Positions 19,385-28,681 of a stretch of 64,000 bases of DNA are shown piece after piece (position 1 is the stretch's first letter; each line of letters begins with the position of its first letter). The position numbers and the translations under genes are program-made. Source of the DNA: Hathewaya histolytica (GTDB lineage: Bacteria; Bacillota; Clostridia; Clostridiales; Clostridiaceae). The DNA is taken from assembly GCF_901482605.1 (NCBI RefSeq), contig NZ_LR590481.1, positions 434,001 through 498,000 on the forward strand. Reading direction: 5' to 3'. The notes beneath the pieces are model-generated. The model saw nothing but the letters and a program-made list of their open reading frames with translations. It searched no databases and had not been told where the DNA came from.

Positions 19385-20920
19385 ATGGGTATTAAAAATG
19401 TATTTGGAAAATCACTTTTAGCATTGACAGTATCAACCTTAATTTTAGGTTATTCAAGTCAAAGTACACTAGCAGATTCTAGTGAGGGATTCAACTATAA
19501 TAAAGGCTCAGATGGATGGTGGGGGGTATCCCAAGGATATGATGCAAACAAAACATCAGGAAGAGTGGTAAATGGAGATTTTGATGGAGATGGAAAAGAG
19601 GATATAGCTACATTCTATGATTATGATGGTGGGACAAGGATTCACGTATGGAGTTCCTCAGGAAATAACTTTAATTATAGCAATGGTCCAGATGGATGGT
19701 GGAGAGTAGACGGAGGCTATAATGCAAAGAAAATAGCATCAAGAGTAGTAAGTGGGGATTTTAATGGGGATGGAAAAGATGATATAGCAGCATTCTATGA
19801 TTATGATGGAGCCACTAAGATTCATGTATGGACATCCTCAGGAAATAAGTTTAATTATAGTAACGGTGCAAATGGATGGTGGGGAGTATCTGGAGGATAT
19901 GATGCAAATAAAATAACGGGAAGAGTAGTATGTGGAGATTTCAATGGAGATGGAAAAGATGACATAGCAGCATTCCATGATTATGGCGGGGGAACTAAGA
20001 TTCATGTGTGGACATCCTCAGGAAATAAGTTTAATTATAGTAACGGTGCAAATGGATGGTGGGGAGTATCTGGAGGATATGATGCAAATAAAATAACGGG
20101 AAGAGTAGTATGTGGAGATTTCAATGGAGATGGAAAAGATGATATAGCGGCATTCCACGATTATGGTGGAGGAACTAAAATGCACGTATGGACATCCTCA
20201 GGAAATAAGTTTAATTATAGTAACGGTGCAAATGGATGGTGGGGAGTATCTGGAGGATATGATGCAAATAAGATAAAAGGAAGAGTAGTAAGTGGAGACT
20301 TTAATGGAGATGGAAAAGATGATGTAGCAGCATTCTATGATTATGGTGGAGGAACTAAAATTCATGTATGGACATCCTCAGGAAATAAGTTTAATTATAG
20401 TAATGGTGCAAATGGATGGTGGGGAGTAGAGAGAGGATATGATGCAAATAGAATAACAGGAAGAGTAGTAAGTGGAGATTTTAATGGAGATGGGACCTGT
20501 GATATAGTAGCAATGCATTCTTATTCTCCAGGAACAACAAAAATACATGTATGGACCAGTAAAGGTAATTCAAGACAAAATCAAGTTGTACAGTATGCGA
20601 AGAAATTTTTAGGAAGACCATATGCTTGGGGAGGAAATGGTCCTGATAGATTTGATTGTTCAGGATTGGTTAAATACGTATATGGACATTTTAATATTAA
20701 TTTACCAAGAACATCAGAACAACAAGTAAATTGTGGAACGCATGTAAGTAGAAATAATTTAAGACCAGGAGATTTAGTATTTTTCCGTTCAGCAGGACAC
20801 GTAGGAATATATATAGGCAATAATGAATATATACATGCACCTAGCACAGGAGATGTTGTTAAAATATCTAATCTAGATGGTAGAAGGGATTATTATACAG
20901 CTAGAAGAATACTAAATTAA
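19385..20920 (+). CDS. Secreted FG-GAP/VCBS-like repeat protein with NlpC/P60 endopeptidase domain
   Basis: A 511-residue exported cell-wall hydrolase. Residues 1-31 are a signal peptide ending STLADSS. Residues 36 to about 396 hold six 60-residue repeats, each with GWWGV..GYDAN, a calcium-loop motif DFNGDGKDD and a terminal IHVWTSSGN strand; this resembles one blade each of an integrin-like beta-propeller. The C-terminal about 113 residues are an NlpC/P60 domain with catalytic Cys in RFDCSGLVKYVY and His in GHVGIYIGNNEYIHAP. Such domains cut gamma-D-Glu-diaminopimelate or related bonds in peptidoglycan. The propeller presumably binds wall polymer or calcium. Single-gene transcript between two terminators. 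RBS GGAAGGGG precedes ATG. Function of the repeats is inferred. Confidence 0.88.
   Translation: MGIKNVFGKSLLALTVSTLILGYSSQSTLADSSEGFNYNKGSDGWWGVSQGYDANKTSGRVVNGDFDGDGKEDIATFYDYDGGTRIHVWSSSGNNFNYSNGPDGWWRVDGGYNAKKIASRVVSGDFNGDGKDDIAAFYDYDGATKIHVWTSSGNKFNYSNGANGWWGVSGGYDANKITGRVVCGDFNGDGKDDIAAFHDYGGGTKIHVWTSSGNKFNYSNGANGWWGVSGGYDANKITGRVVCGDFNGDGKDDIAAFHDYGGGTKMHVWTSSGNKFNYSNGANGWWGVSGGYDANKIKGRVVSGDFNGDGKDDVAAFYDYGGGTKIHVWTSSGNKFNYSNGANGWWGVERGYDANRITGRVVSGDFNGDGTCDIVAMHSYSPGTTKIHVWTSKGNSRQNQVVQYAKKFLGRPYAWGGNGPDRFDCSGLVKYVYGHFNINLPRTSEQQVNCGTHVSRNNLRPGDLVFFRSAGHVGIYIGNNEYIHAPSTGDVVKISNLDGRRDYYTARRILN
19490..20572. repeat. Six tandem 180-bp coding repeats
   Basis: Units begin at 19490, 19670, 19850, 20030, 20210 and 20390 with exact 180-base periodicity; the last has one extra codon. 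Units 3 and 4 (19850-20029 and 20030-20209) are identical over roughly their first 120 bases and differ mainly at synonymous sites afterwards. This points to recent duplication or gene conversion inside the FG-GAP gene and a potential for repeat-number change. Confidence 0.92.
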
Positions 20921-20924
20921 ATTA

Positions 20925-20965
20925 AAAATAACCAGTAGAAATAATGAATTTTTACTGGTTATTTT
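20925..20965. terminator. Bidirectional terminator between convergent genes
   Basis: A 13-bp stem (AAAATAACCAGTA with TACTGGTTATTTT), A-rich on the left and T-rich on the right. It serves the FG-GAP gene on the plus strand and the chromate transporter gene on the minus strand. Confidence 0.8.
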
Positions 20966-20968
20966 TAT

Positions 20969-21487
20969 TTAATAAATTAATATTCCTATAATAGCTGAAA
21001 TAAAAGTTAGTAGTATTGGATTAAGCTTGAATTTATAAGATGCCACTAGTGCACCTAGAAATATTAATACACTTTTGTAATCTATAAAGGAAGAATCTGC
21101 TATTAATAGTGCAGCAGCGGCAATTAAGCCTATAGCAGTAGGTCTTAGGCCTTTGAAAGCTTTTTCTACGTATTCATTATTTTTAAAAGTGAAAAAGAAC
21201 TTACAAAATATAATCATTATTATTGTCGAAGGTATTATTACACCTAAAGTAGCAGCTATAGAACCTAATACACCACCAGCTTTATATCCTACATATGTTG
21301 CTGAATTTATAGCTATAGGGCCTGGGGTAACTTGAGATATAGCTACTAAGTCTATGAATTCGCTATTACTTAACCAGTGATTTACATTTATAACTTCTTG
21401 TTGAATTAATGGAAGCATAGCATAGCCACCACCAAAACTAAATAAACCTATCTTAAAGAAGGTTAGAAAAATAGTAAATAGAATCAT
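20969..21487 (-). CDS. Chromate transporter family protein, second half-size subunit
   Basis: A 172-residue membrane protein of the ChrA/CHR family. The family signature FFKIGLFSFGGGYAMLPLIQQEV is at the N terminus, followed by SQVTPGPIAINSATYVGYKAGG and about five hydrophobic helices. It belongs to the short-chain CHR group, in which two half-length proteins encoded by adjacent genes act together. Substrate could be chromate, but many Firmicute pairs have no proven chromate role. The start has AAGGAGG nine bases upstream and lies one base from the stop of the partner gene, so translation is coupled. Confidence 0.88.
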   Translation of the reverse strand: MILFTIFLTFFKIGLFSFGGGYAMLPLIQQEVINVNHWLSNSEFIDLVAISQVTPGPIAINSATYVGYKAGGVLGSIAATLGVIIPSTIIMIIFCKFFFTFKNNEYVEKAFKGLRPTAIGLIAAAALLIADSSFIDYKSVLIFLGALVASYKFKLNPILLTFISAIIGILIY

Positions 21488-21488
21488 T

Positions 21489-22028
21489 TTACTTTACCTC
21501 CTTATACTTAAAAAATATTATGCCCACTATAGCAGAAAATACAATTATTATAATAGGATTAATTTTAATCACATATACTAAGAATATTACCAATAAAACT
21601 ATGGGGATATAGGCTTTAGGTGATTTAGAATTCTTAATCATGTTAATCACAGGAACAACAATTAAAGAGACTACAGCAGGTCTTATCCCAAGAAAAGCTT
21701 TCTTAACTAGAGGATAGCTTTGAAAGTCAGTGAATACGGAAACAATAGCAAGTATAATTAAAAAAGCAGGAAGTATAGAACCAAGAATGGTAACTATGCA
21801 TCCTATGAAACCAGAAACTTTATAACCTACAAATACGGATACATTAACTGCTATGGGACCAGGAGAAGATTGTGCTAAAGCTAACATATCTATAAATTCA
21901 TCTTGTTCTATCCACTTTTTATTATGTACTACTTCTTTCTCTATTAAAGGAACCATGGCATAGCCACCACCTAAGGTAAAGGCTCCTATTTTAAAGAAGG
22001 TTAAAAACATATCTAGGTATTTTTTCAT
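21489..22028 (-). CDS. Chromate transporter family protein, first half-size subunit
   Basis: A 179-residue short-chain CHR protein, paralogous to its neighbour: FFKIGAFTLGGGYAMVPLIEKEVV near the N terminus and SSPGPIAVNVSVFVGYKVSG after it, with about five membrane helices. The two halves probably assemble with opposite topology. I use the ATG at 22028, which has AAGGTG six bases upstream; the GTG at 22037 is part of that ribosome site and would be a poor start. It is first in a two-gene minus-strand operon. Confidence 0.88.
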   Translation of the reverse strand: MKKYLDMFLTFFKIGAFTLGGGYAMVPLIEKEVVHNKKWIEQDEFIDMLALAQSSPGPIAVNVSVFVGYKVSGFIGCIVTILGSILPAFLIILAIVSVFTDFQSYPLVKKAFLGIRPAVVSLIVVPVINMIKNSKSPKAYIPIVLLVIFLVYVIKINPIIIIVFSAIVGIIFFKYKEVK

Positions 22029-22083
22029 TTTAATCACCTTATTTTAAATTATATAGTTAGTCTATTATTAATATTATAAAGTA

Positions 22084-22125
22084 AAACAGAGTTTATCTCT
22101 ATAACTAAAGGGATAAACTCTGTTT
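22084..22125 (-). terminator. Terminator downstream of the AhpD-like gene
   Basis: A 14-bp stem (AAACAGAGTTTATC with GATAAACTCTGTTT) read on the minus strand after the AhpD-like stop, followed by a loose T-rich stretch. Confidence 0.65.
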
Positions 22126-22149
22126 CAATACTTTCATTGTCTATATATG

Positions 22150-22503
22150 CTATTTAAAATCTTTTTCAAATTCATTAATACATTCATTTAGTACAGTAAC
22201 TGTGTAAGCAGAAGATGGTCCACCACCAAAAGCAATAGCAACCATAGCTGCTTCTATAATTTCTTCTTTTGAACAACCTGCCTTTAAAGAATTATATACA
22301 TGAGATACTATACAGTATTCACAACGGCTATATACAGCAATACCAATACTAATTAACTCTTTTGTTTTTAAATTGACATTTCCATCTTTAAAAACAGAAC
22401 CTATAAAGTTGCCAAAATTTTTCATTTGATTTGGTACTGAAGTGAAAATTTCACCTTGACCTTTTTTTATCTCATTTAGTATCTCTCTTGGATTTTTATT
22501 CAT
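22150..22503 (-). CDS. Carboxymuconolactone decarboxylase/AhpD-like protein
   Basis: A 117-residue all-helical protein of the CMD family. The AhpD-type redox motif is present: [18 protein letters not shown] (CxxC followed by S-H). It also shows the [17 protein letters not shown] segment typical of the fold. Proteins with CxxC in this family act as peroxidase partners or disulfide reductases; the aromatic-lactone role of the family name is unlikely here. RBS AGGAGG lies about 8 bases before ATG. It sits near the rubrerythrin gene, consistent with an oxidative-stress role, which is inference. Confidence 0.85.
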
Positions 22504-22676
22504 AAGGTTTACCTCCTAAAAATTACTGACTTTTTATAAGATTATAACAAGTGAGAATTTTTAAATCAATGAATTTAATCCTTTGACAGGAGAATAGTTC
22601 ATCGATTTTATCTATAAAAGTAGTTTAATCAATTAAGTTATGTTATAAGAAGTTAAATTTGACTAATTATATATTA

Positions 22677-22832
22677 TTAAACTTCATCTTTATGTGGAAT
22701 CTGCTTAAATCCATCTAAAGATTCCTCGTCACATGAATCAGTACAGCATTTTTTACAACGTTTTGTACTGTAAAATAAATATGCTACAGAAGTAGCTAAT
22801 AAAGCTAGTTTTTTCATAGTCTTTTTTTTCAT
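22677..22832 (-). CDS. Small cysteine-rich membrane peptide (51 residues)
   Basis: A short reading frame with a full AAGGAGG ribosome site 7 bases before its ATG. The peptide starts MKKKTMKKLALLATSVAYLF, a basic N terminus with a hydrophobic segment at about residues 9-21. A cysteine cluster follows, RCKKCCTDSC (Cys 26, 29, 30, 34), then an acidic and polar tail ending HKDEV. No family was recognised. The spaced cysteines suggest metal or iron-sulfur binding or disulfides at the membrane. It lies between the AhpD-like and rubrerythrin genes, all on the minus strand. Confidence 0.7.
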   Translation of the reverse strand: MKKKTMKKLALLATSVAYLFYSTKRCKKCCTDSCDEESLDGFKQIPHKDEV

Positions 22833-22993
22833 AAAAAGTCCTCCTTAGAAATATTAAATAAATATAAATCATCTTTGTATAATAGTATTAGCATATCTTT
22901 TCTTAATAACATTATACATTATAAATCTGTATATTACTTCAAAATTGTTTAAAATATACATTTTGTTTTAAATTTGTTTTAAATTTAGATAAT

Positions 22994-23028
22994 AAAAAAG
23001 AGAACTTACAAATATAAAGTTCTCTTTT
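22994..23028 (-). terminator. Terminator after rubrerythrin
   Basis: A 12-bp stem (AAAAGAGAACTT with AAGTTCTCTTTT) that on the minus strand ends in TTTTTTATT; placed about 30 bases after the rubrerythrin stop. Confidence 0.85.
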
Positions 23029-23059
23029 CGTAGGGTTTTAGGGTAATATGTTTTTAAAT

Positions 23060-23605
23060 TTATTTGAAATATCTATTTAATAATCCTTTGAAAGCCATTC
23101 CATGTCTAGCTTCATCTTTACACATTTCATGAACTGTATCATGGATTGCATCGTAGTTTAATTTCTTAGCTAAAGTAGCTAAATCTTTTTTACCTTGGCA
23201 AGCTCCATGCTCAGCATCTACTCTCATTTGTAGGTTTGTCTTAGTATCAGCTACAACAACTTCACCTAATAATTCAGCAAATTTAGCAGCATGTTCAGCT
23301 TCTTCGAAAGCTATTCTCTTGTAAGCTTCAGCAACTTCTGGATATCCTTCTCTATCAGCTTGACGGCTCATAGCTAGGTACATTCCAACTTCTGTACATT
23401 CACCAGTGAAGTTTGCTCTTAATCCTTCTATAACTTCCTTGTCCACATCTTTTGCTACACCTATTATATGCTCATCAGCCCAAGCCATGTTTTCATCATT
23501 TTTTTCTACGAATTTGTCACTTGGTGCCTTACAAACTGGACAAACTTCTGGTGCTGCTTCCCCTTCAAATATGTATCCGCATACTGTACAAACAAATTTT
23601 TTCAT
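23060..23605 (-). CDS. Reverse rubrerythrin (NADH-dependent peroxide reductase component)
   Basis: A 181-residue non-haem iron protein. An N-terminal rubredoxin-type domain has Cys6, Cys9, Cys22 and Cys25 (CTVCGY, CPVCK). It is followed by a ferritin-like four-helix domain with di-iron ligands in [29 protein letters not shown] and [14 protein letters not shown]. The domain order is the reverse of classical rubrerythrin and matches the revRbr proteins of clostridia, which reduce hydrogen peroxide with electrons from NADH:rubredoxin oxidoreductase and are strongly induced by oxygen through PerR. RBS AGGAGG precedes ATG. Single-gene transcript. Confidence 0.93.
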   Translation of the reverse strand: MKKFVCTVCGYIFEGEAAPEVCPVCKAPSDKFVEKNDENMAWADEHIIGVAKDVDKEVIEGLRANFTGECTEVGMYLAMSRQADREGYPEVAEAYKRIAFEEAEHAAKFAELLGEVVVADTKTNLQMRVDAEHGACQGKKDLATLAKKLNYDAIHDTVHEMCKDEARHGMAFKGLLNRYFK

Positions 23606-23669
23606 ATATAATTCCTCCTAAATTAGATAATTTATTATTAACTGGTAGATTAATCATTTAACAATTACT

Positions 23670-23697
23670 ATTATACAATAATTATTATTTTTATCAA
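23670..23697 (-). promoter_or_regulatory. Rubrerythrin promoter with AT-rich palindrome
   Basis: On the minus strand, TTGATA, a 16-base spacer and TATAAT. The spacer reads AAAATAATAATTATTG, a nearly symmetrical sequence resembling a PerR box (TTATAATNATTATAA type). The promoter call is good; the PerR call is only suggestive in such AT-rich DNA. Confidence 0.5.
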
Positions 23698-23898
23698 GTG
23701 TTTTTTTGAAAAATATAAAATTTTTTTAAATTACGTTAAAACCGTTGAAATTACTAGGGTGAATTTTAAATACATGAATGAAACTTATTATCAATTAATA
23801 ATAAGGAGCAATTAAAAAACAATAAATTTGACAAATTTATTAGTAAAAATTAAACTTTAAATATATAATTAGAATAGCAAAAGAGGAGTGAGTATGCA

Positions 23899-24849
23899 AT
23901 GAAAAATCAATTTAAAAGACTTCCTATTATTATCGATACAGATCCAGGAATTGATGATGCTTTTACTATTATGTTTGCATTAGGAAGAGAGGAACTAGAC
24001 GTTAAAGCTATAACTACAGTTCATGGAAATAATACTATAGAACATACAACAGAGAATGCACTAAGATTAGTAAGTTATTTTAATAGACAAGATATTAAAG
24101 TAGCCAAAGGGGCCGCTTTACCTTTAAATCAACCATTACATATTGCAGATTTTGTTCATGGAGCAACTGGACTTGGGGATTTAGAACTTCCAGAAAGTAA
24201 AATTAATTTATATGAAAAGAATGCTTATGATACAATTTATGAAGTTGCTAAAAAAGAAGGTAAGATTACCATATTGGCTTTAGGACCTCTTACTAATATA
24301 GCTATGGCTTTAAGAATGTATCCAGATTTAAAAAATTATATAGAAAAGATAAGTTTAATGGGAGGGGCATGCTTTGGTGGAAATGTATCTCCTTGTGCAG
24401 AGGCTAATATAAATTCAGATCCAGAAGCTGCTAGTATTGTGTATAATTCAGGTATACCAATAGTTATGTCTGGACTTGATGTTACAATGAAGACTATGAT
24501 ATTAGATGAAGAGGCAAAAGTTATAAGGGAAATAAATTCTGATTTATCAAATACATTAATGAAACTTTATGATTTCTATTCAATTTTCCAAAAGGACGTT
24601 GTAGGTCTTGAAGGGGTAGTTATACATGATTTAAGTGCTGTAGTCTATTTAGTCTCACCAGATATATATAAAGGAAAGAATTGTAATGTTGAAATAGAAT
24701 TAAAAGGGGAATTCACTAGAGGAAAAACAGTAGTGGATTATTCTAATAGCACAAATAAAGTTAAGAATGCAGAAGTTTTATTTGAAGTAGACAAAGAAAA
24801 GTTTGTATATGAATTAACAGAAACTATAAAAAAATTTAACCTAAAATAA
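23899..24849 (+). CDS. Inosine/uridine-preferring nucleoside hydrolase family protein
   Basis: A 316-residue hydrolase of ribonucleosides to base plus ribose. The calcium-binding N-terminal signature IIDTDPGIDDAFTIMFALG is intact, as are HGNN, GPLTNIAMALR, MGGA, ANINSDPEAA, and the C-terminal HDLSAVVYLV Asp/His pair. The pattern fits the IunH/RihB group; exact base preference cannot be set from sequence. GAGGAG at 23883-23888 is about ten bases from the ATG; an overlapping ATG at 23893 ends after two codons. Transcribed alone, followed by a terminator. Confidence 0.93.
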   Translation: MKNQFKRLPIIIDTDPGIDDAFTIMFALGREELDVKAITTVHGNNTIEHTTENALRLVSYFNRQDIKVAKGAALPLNQPLHIADFVHGATGLGDLELPESKINLYEKNAYDTIYEVAKKEGKITILALGPLTNIAMALRMYPDLKNYIEKISLMGGACFGGNVSPCAEANINSDPEAASIVYNSGIPIVMSGLDVTMKTMILDEEAKVIREINSDLSNTLMKLYDFYSIFQKDVVGLEGVVIHDLSAVVYLVSPDIYKGKNCNVEIELKGEFTRGKTVVDYSNSTNKVKNAEVLFEVDKEKFVYELTETIKKFNLK

Positions 24850-24860
24850 AATTTTATATA

Positions 24861-24935
24861 AAAACAAGATTCTTTATATAATGATACACATTAGAGTATA
24901 TATTATATGTTTTCAATGAATCTTGTTTTTTTATA
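24861..24935 (+). terminator. Terminator after the nucleoside hydrolase gene
   Basis: A 12-bp stem AAAACAAGATTC / GAATCTTGTTTT enclosing a loop of about 45 bases, ending in a T7 run. The long loop is unusual but the paired arms and T tract are clear. Confidence 0.7.
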
Positions 24936-25120
24936 TTTATTAGAATATAAGTAATATGAATTTTTAAAGCAATTATATATACAACTTTTAGATATGTAAT
25001 ACATTTAAGCTTATTGTTAGGGGAAATATATATAAATGCAATAAATTTAGTTTTTATGTATAATATTAATAAGAAGAAAATTTAAATGTTAATAATATAT
25101 AGAAAGGAGGGAGTTTGAGT

Positions 25121-28100
25121 ATGGAAAACTTAGAACAGGTATGTGAGAAACGTGAAAAGGAAGATTTAGGGGAGTTTGTTCACTTACATACTCATACGGA
25201 GTATAGTCTTTTGGATGGGTCAGGAAAAATATCAAGAATAATTCAAAAGACTAAGGAACTTGGTATGAAGGCCATTTCAATAACAGATCATGGTTCTATG
25301 TTTGGATGTGTTCAGTTTTACAAAGAAGCTAAAGCCAACGGGATAAAGCCTATTATAGGGTGTGAGATATACATAGTTCCAAAGTCTATGTACATTAAAA
25401 ATCCAGACAGAGAAAATGAAACCTATCATCTAGTTCTACTAGTTAAAAATGAACGGGGTTATGAAAACTTAATGAAAATAGTTAGTAAGGCATCTTTGGA
25501 AGGGTTCTACTACAAGCCTAGAATAGATCATGATTATTTAAAAGAACATAGTGAAGGGTTAGTAGCAACTAGTGCTTGTCTAGGTGGAGAAGTTCAGAAG
25601 AATTTACTTAATGGAAACATAGGTAAAGCTAAAGAAGCAGCCTTATTTTATAAAGAAGTATTTAAGGAAGATTTCTATTTAGAACTTCAATATCATGGTG
25701 TTCAAGATCAACTTAAAGTAAATGAAATGTTAGTTAAACTTTCAAAAGAAATAGATGTTCCTCTAGTATGTACAAATGACGTTCATTACATAAATAAAGA
25801 AGACTGGAAGGCTCATGATATACTCTTATGTATTCAAACAGGAAAAACCGTAGAAGAAGAAAATAGAATGAGATATCCATCAAAAGAGTTTTATTTAAAA
25901 TCAGTAGAAGAAATGAAGGAGAATTTTGCATACATTCCTGAAGCTCTAGAAAATACAGTTAAAATAGCAGAGAAGTGTAATTTCGATTATGAATTCCATA
26001 AATCAAAACTCCCTAAGTTTCCATTAGATGAAGGGATAGACTCCTATGAATATTTAAGGAATCTATGCTACATGGGACTTAAAGAGAGATATAGTGATAT
26101 TAATGATCAATTAAAAGAGAGATTAGAATACGAACTTAATATAATAAAGCAAATGGGATATATAGACTATTTCCTTATAGTTTGGGATTTTATAAGATAT
26201 GCTACAGAAAGCGGGATCATGACGGGCCCGGGAAGAGGGTCAGGTGCCGGGTCTATGGTTGCATATACCTTAGGAATAACAAAAATAGATCCTATTAAGT
26301 ATAACCTTATATTTGAAAGGTTTTTAAACCCAGAGAGAATATCTATGCCAGATATAGATAGTGACTTCTGTTATGAAAGAAGAGGGGAGGTTATAGATTA
26401 TGTAGTTGATAAGTATGGCAAGGAGAATGTATCACAAATTATAACCTTTGGAACCATGGCACCTAGAGCTTGCATAAGGGACGTTGGAAGGGCTATGAAT
26501 TATTCTTACTCAGAAGTAGATAGAATAGCTAAGATGATTCCTACAGTACTTAATATAACTATTGATAAAGCATTGGAACTAAATCCGGAACTTAAGAATG
26601 TTTATGAAGAAGAGGAAAGGGTGAAAGAACTAATAGATGTTGCTCGTTCTCTTGAAGGGTTACCAAGACATACCTCAACTCATGCAGCTGGAGTTGTTAT
26701 AGCTTCAAAACCTTTAGTAAGTTATGTTCCATTATTTAAAAATGATGAGTCTATAGTTGCACAGTTTGATATGAATACCTTGGAGGAACTTGGACTTCTA
26801 AAGATGGATTTTCTGGGCTTAAGAACACTTACGGTTATTAGGGATACTGTGGATATAATAAAAAATACCAAGGGTATTGAAATTGATATAGATAATATTG
26901 ACTATGACGATAAAAAGGTTTATGACATGATTGGAGAAGGAAAAACAGTAGGAGTTTTTCAGCTAGAGTCTCCGGGAATGACTAGTTTTATGAAGGAGTT
27001 AAAGCCAGATAGCCTAGAGGATATAATAGCTGGAATAAGCCTTTACAGACCAGGTCCTATGGCTGAAATTCCAAGATATTTAAAAAATAAAAGAGAACCT
27101 GAAAATATAAATTATGATACTCCAGAACTTGAAAATATTTTAGATGTTACTTATGGATGTATGGTTTATCAAGAGCAAGTTATGCAAATAGTAAGAGATC
27201 TTGCTGGATATTCCATGGGTAGAAGTGACCTTGTACGTCGTGCCATGTCAAAGAAAAAACATAAGGTCATGGAAGAAGAGAGAAAGAACTTTATATATGG
27301 AATTGTAGATGAAAATGGTGACACTATAGTTCCAGGGTGTATCAAAAATGGAATAAGTGAAAGCGTGGCAAATAAAATATATGATTCCATGATGGATTTT
27401 GCATCATATGCTTTTAATAAATCCCATGCTGCAGCTTATGCTGTGGTAGGATATCAGACAGCTTATTTAATGAGATACTACCCAACAGAATATATAGCAG
27501 CTATGCTAAATAGTTTTATGGGGAATAACGATAAAGCTTCTTTTTATATAAAATTTGCAGAGAAGCTAGGAATACAGGTATTACCACCAGATATAAATAA
27601 AAGTTATTCAAAATTTACTGTGGATAATGGTTGTATACGTTTTGGTATGTCAGCTATTAAAAATATAGGGATAAATGTAGTAGAAAATATAGTAAGAGCT
27701 AGAAATGAAAAAGGTGAATTCTTAGATCTTATGGATTTTTGTAATAAGATGGATCCATCAGCTATAAATAAAAGAGCAGTTGAAAGTCTTATTAAGGCTG
27801 GAGCTTTTGGTAAATTTGGAGTATTTAGATCTCAATTATTATCTATATATGAGAAGGTGTTAGATGGTGTATCTAATGAAAAAAAGAGAAATATAGACGG
27901 ACAGATAAGCTTATTTGAATCATCATCTGAAACTTATAATAATATTAAAATTGAGTATCCTAATATTAGAGAATTTGAAAAAAAACATTTATTAATGATG
28001 GAAAAAGAAATGACAGGTATATATCTATCAGGACATCCTCTTGAGGAGTATGAAGAAAGTTTAAATTTATATACTAACACTAAGATTTCAGATATTTCAG

Positions 28101-28651
28101 TGGAAGCTAAGAGTTTAGAAGAAGATTTTAGTGAAATAGAAAGCATACTAAGAGTTAAGGATGGGGATAGAGTAATCATAGGTGGAATTATATCCAGTGC
28201 AAACAAAAAGGTTACTAGGAACAATGATTTTATGGCGTTTATAAATGTAGAGGATATGGAATCTAGTGTAGAATGTATAGTTTTCCCTAAAAGTTTTAAT
28301 AGATATAGAGATTTAATCGAAGAAGATAATTTGGTGATTATAAAGGGAAGAATTAGTATAAAGGAAGAGGAAGAACCTAAGGTTATATGTGAGGACATCC
28401 AGCCTCTATTAAAGGTAAATAACGATAAGATATATATACTTGTAGAAAATCAGGAAGAAGTTAAAGATACCATAAGACAATTTAGACAAGAATTAAATAT
28501 ATATTTAGGGAATACACCCATATATCTTTGCACAAAAAATGATAGAAAGAAATTTATAATTGACAAGAACCTTTGGGTTAATGGAGAGATAGAAGTACTG
28601 AATTATTTAAAAAATAAATTCGGAGAAAGTAATGTTAAAGTCCTAAGCTAA
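25121..28651 (+). CDS. dnaE: DNA polymerase III alpha subunit DnaE
   Basis: A 1176-residue replicative polymerase of family C. It has an N-terminal PHP domain (FVHLHTHTEYSLLDGSG, ITDHGSMFG), the palm with metal-binding aspartates in MPDIDSDFCYERRGEV, thumb and fingers (GPGRGSGAGSMVAY, ASYAFNKSHAAAYAVVGYQTAYL), a helix-hairpin-helix region (SLIKAGAFG) and an OB fold near 1000 (DRVIIGGIISSANKKVTRNNDFMAF). It is DnaE-type (no internal exonuclease), so the PolC gene should be elsewhere. AAAGGAGG at 25103-25110 is ten bases from the ATG at 25121; the in-frame TTG at 25115 would have only four bases spacing. Followed closely by pfkA. Confidence 0.97.
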   Translation: MENLEQVCEKREKEDLGEFVHLHTHTEYSLLDGSGKISRIIQKTKELGMKAISITDHGSMFGCVQFYKEAKANGIKPIIGCEIYIVPKSMYIKNPDRENETYHLVLLVKNERGYENLMKIVSKASLEGFYYKPRIDHDYLKEHSEGLVATSACLGGEVQKNLLNGNIGKAKEAALFYKEVFKEDFYLELQYHGVQDQLKVNEMLVKLSKEIDVPLVCTNDVHYINKEDWKAHDILLCIQTGKTVEEENRMRYPSKEFYLKSVEEMKENFAYIPEALENTVKIAEKCNFDYEFHKSKLPKFPLDEGIDSYEYLRNLCYMGLKERYSDINDQLKERLEYELNIIKQMGYIDYFLIVWDFIRYATESGIMTGPGRGSGAGSMVAYTLGITKIDPIKYNLIFERFLNPERISMPDIDSDFCYERRGEVIDYVVDKYGKENVSQIITFGTMAPRACIRDVGRAMNYSYSEVDRIAKMIPTVLNITIDKALELNPELKNVYEEEERVKELIDVARSLEGLPRHTSTHAAGVVIASKPLVSYVPLFKNDESIVAQFDMNTLEELGLLKMDFLGLRTLTVIRDTVDIIKNTKGIEIDIDNIDYDDKKVYDMIGEGKTVGVFQLESPGMTSFMKELKPDSLEDIIAGISLYRPGPMAEIPRYLKNKREPENINYDTPELENILDVTYGCMVYQEQVMQIVRDLAGYSMGRSDLVRRAMSKKKHKVMEEERKNFIYGIVDENGDTIVPGCIKNGISESVANKIYDSMMDFASYAFNKSHAAAYAVVGYQTAYLMRYYPTEYIAAMLNSFMGNNDKASFYIKFAEKLGIQVLPPDINKSYSKFTVDNGCIRFGMSAIKNIGINVVENIVRARNEKGEFLDLMDFCNKMDPSAINKRAVESLIKAGAFGKFGVFRSQLLSIYEKVLDGVSNEKKRNIDGQISLFESSSETYNNIKIEYPNIREFEKKHLLMMEKEMTGIYLSGHPLEEYEESLNLYTNTKISDISVEAKSLEEDFSEIESILRVKDGDRVIIGGIISSANKKVTRNNDFMAFINVEDMESSVECIVFPKSFNRYRDLIEEDNLVIIKGRISIKEEEEPKVICEDIQPLLKVNNDKIYILVENQEEVKDTIRQFRQELNIYLGNTPIYLCTKNDRKKFIIDKNLWVNGEIEVLNYLKNKFGESNVKVLS

Positions 28652-28681
28652 AATTATTTTACACAGTGAGGGGGAGAAAGC

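Noticed and set aside
19490-20572. CRISPR array or satellite repeat
   Set aside because: The 180-base repeats are contiguous, in frame and encode a folded protein repeat; there are no spacers or cas genes.
25734-25931. Antisense and alternate-frame open reading frames within dnaE, uvrA, copA, pyk and others
   Set aside because: They lie wholly inside well-conserved genes, have no ribosome sites and show translated composition typical of shadow frames.
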